NCBI GenBank assembly: GCA_003599885.1
Contig: QZKW01000072.1
Location: 1-64,000, forward strand
DNA: 64,000 bases
DNA from: Desulfobacteraceae bacterium
GTDB lineage: Bacteria > Desulfobacterota > Desulfobacteria > Desulfobacterales > Desulfosalsimonadaceae
Reading direction: 5' to 3'
Positions 57,692 to 64,000 of the stretch are shown here, piece by piece; within the stretch, counting starts at the first letter, position 1; each line of letters begins with the position of its first letter. A program made the translations under genes and the position numbers. A model generated the notes under the pieces. The model was not told where the DNA came from. It saw only the letters and a list, made by a program, of their open reading frames with translations, and searched no databases.

Positions 57692-57976
57692 GTTAGACAC
57701 CTGAATGGGAAATGTTGAAGTTTGCTTCTTGTTCTAAAAAAATCAACCGCCGATAAGCGGCATTGGTTTCAGAATAACTGAAAAAAGACAAAAATGGTCA
57801 GAATTTTTCTCTTTTATTATTAACTCTTTAAATATACAATAAAATATTAGAAAAATAACGGACTGCTGACTGTATATCTTGCCATGAACGGGCGAAAATG
57901 GTAATCGCTCAACGCATGGTTTTTTCATATCACGCCGCCCCGAAACCCATCATCTTATTTTTAAAGGAAACGATAT

Positions 57977-60952
57977 ATGGACCCACAAAATCCCGGCTTG
58001 AAAACCGGCGACCGCATCAGCGGCTTTGAAATTACCAAAATTGTTGAACTGCCGGAAATCCGCGCTTTTTTTTATGAACTGTTCCATCCGGCTTCGGGCG
58101 CACGCCATATTCACATCAGCAATAAAGACCAGGACAATACCTTTTCCGTGGCCTTTAAAACCGTTCCGGCGGACTCCACCGGCGTGGCCCACATTCTGGA
58201 ACATACGGTGCTGTGCGGGTCCCGGAAATATCCGGTGCGCGATCCGTTTTTCTCGATGATCAAGCGCAGCCTCAATACCTTCATGAACGCCCTGACTGCG
58301 TCCGACTGGACCATGTATCCGTTTTCCACCCACAACCAGAAGGATTATTTTAATTTAATGAGTGTTTATCTGGACGCCGCGTTTTTCCCGAAAATCGATC
58401 CGCTCAGTTTTAAGCAGGAAGGTCACCGGCTGGAGTTTGAACCGGTTGAGGCATCCGGCGGACCGGGTCGGCTCGTCTATAAAGGCGTGGTATACAATGA
58501 AATGAAAGGTGCCATGTCTTCTCCGGACCAGGTCATGTCCCGGTCGATTTTAAACGCCCTGTACCCGGACACCACCTATGGATTCAATTCCGGCGGCGAA
58601 CCGGCAGAAATTCCCAAACTGACCCACGACCAATTGATCGCTTTTCACCGGCACCATTACCATCCCAGCAATGCGTTTTTTTATACTTACGGCAACCTGC
58701 CCCTTGAGACCACTCTAAAATTTATTGAAGAAAACGCGCTGGTCCATTTTGACCGCATGGATCCGAAAACCGATGTGATGTCCCAGCCCCGATGGGAACG
58801 CCCCAGGACTGCCACCTATTATTATCCGGTGGATGAAAACGATGATTCGGCCAAAAAATGTCAGGTATGCCTGGCCTGGCTAACCTCTGATATCCGGGAG
58901 GCGTTTGACGTTCTGGTTCTGAACGTTCTTGAACAGGTGCTGGTCGGAAATGCGGGCTCCCCCCTGCGCCAGGCCCTGATCGAATCGGAACTTGGCAGCA
59001 CGCTCTCGGACGGCACTGGGTTTGACGGGGAAAACAAAGACACCATGTTCGCCTGCGGCCTGAAAGACGTGGACCTGTCCTCTGCTGACGCCATTGAAAA
59101 AATCATTCTGGACACACTGGCCGGACTGGTGAAAAATGGCGTGGATCGTGAAATGGTTGAATCCGCCATCCACCAGATTGAATTTCATCACAAGGAGGTC
59201 AGCAATTCCCCCTACCCATACGGCATCAAGCTGCTTCTGCGCCTGTCCGGCAGCTGGTTCCATCATGGCGATCCCATGGCCGCGCTGAAATTCGATGCTC
59301 TCATCCAGCGGCTGTTTGAAGAACTGGACAAAGGACCGTTTCTGGAAAACCAGATTCAAAAACATTTTCTGGACAATCCCCACCGCATTCGGCTGACCCT
59401 TGCACCGGACCCGATGCTTGCGGAAAAGGAAGCCCTTCGCGTCCAAAAAGAGCTGGAAATCATCCAAAACCGGTTGACCGAACCTGAAATTGACGCCATC
59501 ACCGCCGAGGCCGAGGCCCTGGTCAACCTTCAGGAGTCCAGGGAAGACATAGACTGCCTGCCGACGCTTCAAATCACCGATATCCCGCCTGACATTCCAA
59601 CGGTGAGCGAATCGGATGGATACACCATATCCGCCACCTGTTATGAATTGCCGACATCCGGTATTTTTTACCTCACCGCCGCCATCGGCCTCGGCCCTTT
59701 GCCGGCTGATCTGATGCCGCTGATGCCGGTGTTCTGCCATTCCCTGTTAAGGTGCGGCACAGCCAAACACACCTATGCCGAAATCGCGCATCTACTGGAC
59801 CTTTATACCGGCGGCATGGGCCTGTCAGTTGTTGCAGGCACCCGTTTCGACAAACCCCAGGGAAACGACTGCCTTCCCATGATCTCGTTTTCAGCCAAGT
59901 GCCTCTCCCGGAACATCGAAAAAATGGTTGAACTGGTCCGGGAACTCCTGTGTGAATTCGCGTTTACCGACCATCAGCGCCTGAAGCACCTGCTCCTGGA
60001 ATACCGTTCGGACATGGAATCCGCTGTTGTGTCCAACGGCCACCGGTACGCCATATCGCTGGCATCACGCACGTTTTCCGAGGCCGGTGCGCTGAATGAA
60101 AACTGGCACGGCATCCACCAGTTAAAATCCCTGAAAAAAATGACCGATGGCCTGACCGACGAGACAATTACCGCCATTGCCACTGACCTGTCGCGCATTG
60201 CCGCCTGCCTGCTCAAAGCAAACAACATGCGGATCGGACTTATCGGCGAAGCCGGTGACCTGAAAAAAGCCGTTGAACTGACGAAAAATCTGGAAAACCA
60301 TTTAGGCGCCACTCAAAATGCCGGATTTACGGCGCCTGTCATCCCCTTTCAGAACGCCCCGGTCAGGGAAGGATGGAGCACGTCATCCAGCGTGTCTTTT
60401 GTCGCCTCGGTATTTGAAACCAAACCCCTGACCCACGAACACGCGCCGGCCCTTGCCGCCATCAGCAAAATGCTCCGGTCCCTGTTTCTCCATCGGGAAA
60501 TCCGGGAAAAAGGCGGCGCCTACGGCGGGTTTGCGTCCTATCAGCCGGAAAACGGGCTGTTCTGTTTCGGGTCCTATCGCGATCCGCATATTGTCAATAC
60601 ATTGAATGTCTATGACGCGGCCGCCCGCTTCATCACCTCAGGAGATTTTAATGCGGAAGATATCAAGGAAGCGATCCTTCAGGTCTGTGCGGACATTGAC
60701 CGCCCGGATACACCGAATTCGGCGGCCCAGAAAGCCTTTTACCGAAAACTGACCGGCCTGACCGACGATATCCGCAAAACCTTTAAAGAGCGCTTGCTCA
60801 TGCTTGACCAGGAAAAAGTCCTGAAAGTGGCCCAATTGTATTTCGGTCCGGATAAAGCCCCGTCATCGGTGGCTGTTATTTCCAGTGAAGACGCCCTGAA
60901 AAACGCCGTTGCCCGGATGACGGACAGACCGCTTTCCCTGCACAGGATATGA
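57977..60952 (+). CDS. M16C zinc metalloprotease (presequence protease family)
   Basis: A 991-residue insulinase/PreP-type peptidase with four homologous M16 domains. The inverted zinc motif HILEH (H72, E75, H76) and the downstream VVYNEMKGAMSSP with its third ligand glutamate are in place. M16C proteins degrade small peptides, such as signal peptides, inside a closing chamber. There is no signal peptide, so it is cytoplasmic here. AAAGGAA precedes ATG 57977. Its regulation is not visible. Confidence 0.92.
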   Translation: MDPQNPGLKTGDRISGFEITKIVELPEIRAFFYELFHPASGARHIHISNKDQDNTFSVAFKTVPADSTGVAHILEHTVLCGSRKYPVRDPFFSMIKRSLNTFMNALTASDWTMYPFSTHNQKDYFNLMSVYLDAAFFPKIDPLSFKQEGHRLEFEPVEASGGPGRLVYKGVVYNEMKGAMSSPDQVMSRSILNALYPDTTYGFNSGGEPAEIPKLTHDQLIAFHRHHYHPSNAFFYTYGNLPLETTLKFIEENALVHFDRMDPKTDVMSQPRWERPRTATYYYPVDENDDSAKKCQVCLAWLTSDIREAFDVLVLNVLEQVLVGNAGSPLRQALIESELGSTLSDGTGFDGENKDTMFACGLKDVDLSSADAIEKIILDTLAGLVKNGVDREMVESAIHQIEFHHKEVSNSPYPYGIKLLLRLSGSWFHHGDPMAALKFDALIQRLFEELDKGPFLENQIQKHFLDNPHRIRLTLAPDPMLAEKEALRVQKELEIIQNRLTEPEIDAITAEAEALVNLQESREDIDCLPTLQITDIPPDIPTVSESDGYTISATCYELPTSGIFYLTAAIGLGPLPADLMPLMPVFCHSLLRCGTAKHTYAEIAHLLDLYTGGMGLSVVAGTRFDKPQGNDCLPMISFSAKCLSRNIEKMVELVRELLCEFAFTDHQRLKHLLLEYRSDMESAVVSNGHRYAISLASRTFSEAGALNENWHGIHQLKSLKKMTDGLTDETITAIATDLSRIAACLLKANNMRIGLIGEAGDLKKAVELTKNLENHLGATQNAGFTAPVIPFQNAPVREGWSTSSSVSFVASVFETKPLTHEHAPALAAISKMLRSLFLHREIREKGGAYGGFASYQPENGLFCFGSYRDPHIVNTLNVYDAAARFITSGDFNAEDIKEAILQVCADIDRPDTPNSAAQKAFYRKLTGLTDDIRKTFKERLLMLDQEKVLKVAQLYFGPDKAPSSVAVISSEDALKNAVARMTDRPLSLHRI

Positions 60953-60979
60953 AAAATGATGAAAATGCTACAAACTGAT

Positions 60980-61007
60980 TTGACCGTTTGCTGGACTATT
61001 ATATAAT
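60980..61007 (+). promoter_or_regulatory. Probable promoter of the tandem-7TM sensor gene
   Basis: TTGACC (60980-60985), 16 nt, then a perfect TATAAT (61002-61007). The predicted start is near 61014, with an ~89-nt leader that contains a small TGTCTT/AAGACA hairpin before ATG 61103. Confidence 0.62.
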
Positions 61008-61102
61008 GCCAAACTATCACTGATACTAAACAGCTCTAATCCAACCGGAGAAAACATATTTCCTTGTCTTTCAAGACAGATCTGAAATGAGGGTTTCATA
61101 AA

Positions 61103-64000
61103 ATGAATTCATTATTTCAACTCGATTTATTTTTTCCTTATGCCATTCCGCCGTTTCTTTCCTCTCTTGTATGTTTTTTTCTGGCATCACTCACCATTCA
61201 GACTGGAAAAACTAAGGCTGAAAACAGGCTTTTTACGGTTTATTGCCTGCTGCAGGCATTTTTAAACCTGGATATCACACTGGCAACAATCTTCAGTTCA
61301 AGCACGGTTGCATTATCCATCAGCCGGTTCAATCAAATGTTTTACGTCTTCATCATTCCGGTTGGCGTCCATTTTATTCATAAAATGGCCGGCATTTATG
61401 ATCGGAATAAACTCGTCCGGAGTTTATACATTTTTAGCCTGATTTTGGTCCCCTTTACACAGACCGAATATTACTTTTATGACATAAAAAAGTATTTCTT
61501 TGGGTTTGGCGCTCAGGGTGGTCCGGTTTTTCAAATTTTCGGATGCATCGCTTTGATAGCAACGATTTACATCACGCACATCCTCTGGATGATGTCAAAA
61601 CGCGCTACAGATCCCCGCCAAAAGTTAAAGGCCCAGTTTATTCTGTATGGTTTTTGCGCCAATGCAGTTCTGACCGTCGGCGACATATTACCAATACTTG
61701 GTGTCGAGGTTTATCCACTGGGCAACTTCGGCTTTATCCCCATGTTGCTGATGGCTTATGGCCTTCTTCAGCACGAGTTTATCGAGGTAACGAAAAAAGG
61801 AATATCCAAAGACTTCATCCTAAAACTCCTGATCCTGTTCGTATGGCTTCCCCTGATCTCAAGTATTATTTTATGGTTTTTCACCAAACAACATTTATTT
61901 TATCCGAACCTTTATGATCGTATTGTTCCTTATGCGATTCCGCCTGTTGTGTCTTTTCTTGCCTGTTTTATTATCGCCACCATTTGTTTCTCCCAGAGGG
62001 CATTGAGGCCGACAACGATTCTGTTCGGCCTGATTTCAACGCTCTGGGGTTTTCTTAATCTTGACATCACATTAAACATGCTGGTTTTCGATAAAAATCT
62101 TGGACTATACCTGAACCGGATCGACCATTCTTTTTTAGTTTTTCAATTGGGGCTCTCCGCCCATTTTGTCTATTCAGTGATTGGGCGGCGGCAACGATGG
62201 ACTTTTGTATATCCTATGTATGCAATAGGTTTCTTTCTGATGCCCTTCACTCATACCGACTGTTATTTTCAAGGGAACAAAGAATTTTTCTGGGGTTTTT
62301 ACTCTCAAAAAAACTTTCTTTTCGATGTATTCAGTTTTTTCTCATCTGTTTCCGTTGCATGGGGAACGATATTGCTCTTTCAGGCAACTTGGGGGGAGAA
62401 AGACATCGATCTGAAAAAAAAATATCACTATGTGCTGAGCGGCGTCATGATAACCGGTTTTTTGAATTTGCTCAGCATTCCCCCATTGTATGGCATTGAA
62501 TTATACCCCATTGGCAACTTTACATTTATTCCAATCCTCATCATGGGATATGGAATATTCCGTCATGACATTATGCGCCTGAACAGGTATTCCATAAAGC
62601 GAATCATAGGATCTATTGTTCATGTCGTGATTTTTCTGGGCCTGGCTTCCCTGTCGGCGGTGGTCTACTGGGCGATCGGCGATTTTGAATTCAATTACAT
62701 CATCAACCGGATGATTCCATACGGCATCCCTCCTTTGTTGAGCGTCATCAGCTTCACTTTTTTTATGTTTCTTTCTTTAAAATTGGGCCAGAACCGAAAT
62801 GAGGCCCTGCTTTTCAGCCTGTTCAGCCTACTTTATGTCTTTTTAAATACGGATATTTTCCTCAACAGCATTATTGTTGATGAGGCGGTCGGCCTTCAGC
62901 TCAACCGGTGGGACCATGCCTTTTTTGTTTTTTGTCCTGCTTTAACTCTTCATTTCGTCTTTCTGGTTTTGCGGAGACAAAACAAGTGGTGGATTGTCTG
63001 GTTTTTTTATGGCCTTGCGGGTATTTTTTCTCTCTTCACTCAGACCAATTTGTATTTCCAAGGGATGCATCACTACTCCTGGGGTTTTTTCGCCAAAAAC
63101 GGTCCTGTTTTTGACGCATTCGGCATTTACTGTTTACTCCTTACAATCTACATGAGTTACCTGCTTTTTGATGGGTATCGTCGGACGGACAACCTGTTTC
63201 AAAAACGCCGTATTTTACTCATAGGATTGGGGTTCGGGATAGCTGAAGTCCTGGTCCTTTTTGATCTGCCGCCAATCTATGGGTATGACATTTACCCACC
63301 CGGAAATTTTGCATTTTTACCTATGCTTCTGGTCGCATTCGGCTTATTTAAAGATAATATCAAGGAATCATTAAAAATATTAAAAACGTGGCTCTTATGG
63401 GCCGGTTTGTTTGGCATTGTTCTGGGCATCTCCGCAATCTATAAAAAGATATACCCGACGGATAAGTCACTCACATTCTATTGGGCAGGATTAATCGCGG
63501 TGATTTTCTCCTATAAATTCATCCATCGCGCCTGGGATATGACCCTGTCGTTATTCATCGGTTCTGAAAAAGACAGGTTAGACACATTGTTCCTTTCACT
63601 GACAAATGACCTTTCCAGATCGCGCACCATCTATTCCATTTTTCAGGCCATTATTGACAAAATTTTTCCGGAATTATTGAGTACCCACTGTAAAATTCTT
63701 GTCAGATCAACTCAGGATTCTTTGCAAACCACCCCGGTCAGCTTTACCGGGTGGGAAGCGTGGAACCCCCGCAATATATTGTTTTTTGATAAGGGTCGGC
63801 CTTTAAGTCTGGATAACGCTATTCACCTGGAAGCTTCTCACCCATTGTTATTAATGTTTCAAAAATACCGACTGCCCGCTACGATTGAAAATGTTGGGGA
63901 GTGGATGATGGAAAAAGACTTATTCCTGCCCCCCCAAGATCATCTCCTTCAAGCAGAGCTGATTCTTCCGGTTTACCAAGAAGACACCCTGATCTGCCTG
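61103..64000 (+). CDS. Membrane sensor with three tandem 7TM-type modules and a GAF-like domain (partial)
   Basis: A 966-codon reading frame, open at the right edge; the RBS is GAGGG. Residues ~1-265, ~270-530 and ~535-765 are three copies of one module. Each begins with a PYAIPP/PYGIPP motif (residues 12, 276 and 539; spacing 264 and 263), followed by NLDITL/NTDIFL, LNR(I/W)DH(S/A)F in copies 2 and 3 (diverged to SRFNQMF in copy 1), FTxTxxYF, and an ending xYPxGNFxFxPML/IL...G(L/I)(L/F) like the histidine-kinase 7TM (PF16927) consensus. Two further TM helices follow, then a signalling helix (about 815-830) and a GAF-like domain from about 830, cut at the window edge. The output domain (kinase, phosphatase or cyclase) is not visible. 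It looks more A+T-rich than its neighbour. Confidence 0.75.
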   Translation, partial: MNSLFQLDLFFPYAIPPFLSSLVCFFLASLTIQTGKTKAENRLFTVYCLLQAFLNLDITLATIFSSSTVALSISRFNQMFYVFIIPVGVHFIHKMAGIYDRNKLVRSLYIFSLILVPFTQTEYYFYDIKKYFFGFGAQGGPVFQIFGCIALIATIYITHILWMMSKRATDPRQKLKAQFILYGFCANAVLTVGDILPILGVEVYPLGNFGFIPMLLMAYGLLQHEFIEVTKKGISKDFILKLLILFVWLPLISSIILWFFTKQHLFYPNLYDRIVPYAIPPVVSFLACFIIATICFSQRALRPTTILFGLISTLWGFLNLDITLNMLVFDKNLGLYLNRIDHSFLVFQLGLSAHFVYSVIGRRQRWTFVYPMYAIGFFLMPFTHTDCYFQGNKEFFWGFYSQKNFLFDVFSFFSSVSVAWGTILLFQATWGEKDIDLKKKYHYVLSGVMITGFLNLLSIPPLYGIELYPIGNFTFIPILIMGYGIFRHDIMRLNRYSIKRIIGSIVHVVIFLGLASLSAVVYWAIGDFEFNYIINRMIPYGIPPLLSVISFTFFMFLSLKLGQNRNEALLFSLFSLLYVFLNTDIFLNSIIVDEAVGLQLNRWDHAFFVFCPALTLHFVFLVLRRQNKWWIVWFFYGLAGIFSLFTQTNLYFQGMHHYSWGFFAKNGPVFDAFGIYCLLLTIYMSYLLFDGYRRTDNLFQKRRILLIGLGFGIAEVLVLFDLPPIYGYDIYPPGNFAFLPMLLVAFGLFKDNIKESLKILKTWLLWAGLFGIVLGISAIYKKIYPTDKSLTFYWAGLIAVIFSYKFIHRAWDMTLSLFIGSEKDRLDTLFLSLTNDLSRSRTIYSIFQAIIDKIFPELLSTHCKILVRSTQDSLQTTPVSFTGWEAWNPRNILFFDKGRPLSLDNAIHLEASHPLLLMFQKYRLPATIENVGEWMMEKDLFLPPQDHLLQAELILPVYQEDTLICL

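Overview
The window most resembles a chromosomal segment of a mesophilic, strictly anaerobic deltaproteobacterium, probably a sulfate reducer or relative in the Desulfobacteraceae group. This is inferred from gene content: a one-chain pyruvate:ferredoxin oxidoreductase, a very large 2-hydroxyacyl-CoA dehydratase activase, a cytoplasmic molybdopterin oxidoreductase next to an Old Yellow Enzyme, a CFI-box C-terminus on a secreted protein, and many small Fe-S proteins. No mobile element, CRISPR array, rRNA or tRNA gene was found. Two small toxin-antitoxin pairs are present.

Layout. 0-2.5 kb: housekeeping (5' part of rpsT, murJ, an ftsB-like gene, a small TPR-like gene). 2.5-9.3 kb, all on minus: hicBA with a metallo-hydrolase, then ferredoxin > fused dehydrogenase > ParA-like ATPase > Lys-rich partner, and glpK. 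9.6-14.1 kb, plus: a large alpha/beta hydrolase and a DUF2804 protein, then htpX and a hotdog thioesterase that overlaps the end of a convergent RelE/Phd pair. 14.8-18.9 kb, minus: an arsenic/organoarsenical operon arsR > thioredoxin-like > arsP > acr3 > arsF-like > arsG-like, with a palindromic operator in the arsR promoter. 19.1-37.5 kb: a cell-surface region with a 3966-residue secreted DUF11/LamG repeat protein, divergent VWA-PKD and OmpA-like proteins, a PAS histidine kinase and an IPTL-CTERM protein. 37.6-52.2 kb: CoA/redox metabolism (the 1451-residue activase, a divergent GlxA-type regulator, a phytoene-desaturase-like oxidoreductase, an acyl-CoA dehydrogenase, and a tetR > OYE > Fe-S protein > molybdopterin oxidoreductase operon). 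52.2-61 kb: a YkgJ-like Cys-cluster protein, nifJ, rsmA and an M16C protease. 61.1 kb to the end: an open-ended gene for a membrane sensor.

The most unusual items are these. (1) The final gene encodes three tandem copies of a roughly 263-residue 7TM-type sensory module, followed by a GAF-like domain cut by the window edge. (2) The tetR promoter has an 11-bp-arm operator covering the -35/-10 spacer, and its start codon lies at the predicted transcription start, so a leaderless mRNA is predicted. (3) The giant surface protein contains a duplicated LamG-plus-unknown-domain module and ends in a CFI-like tail. (4) A 704-residue fused dehydrogenase is encoded beside a ParA-like ATPase. (5) The intergenic region between the two surface loci holds a cloverleaf-like element and an orphan terminator. 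All functional assignments come from reading the sequence; no database search was run.
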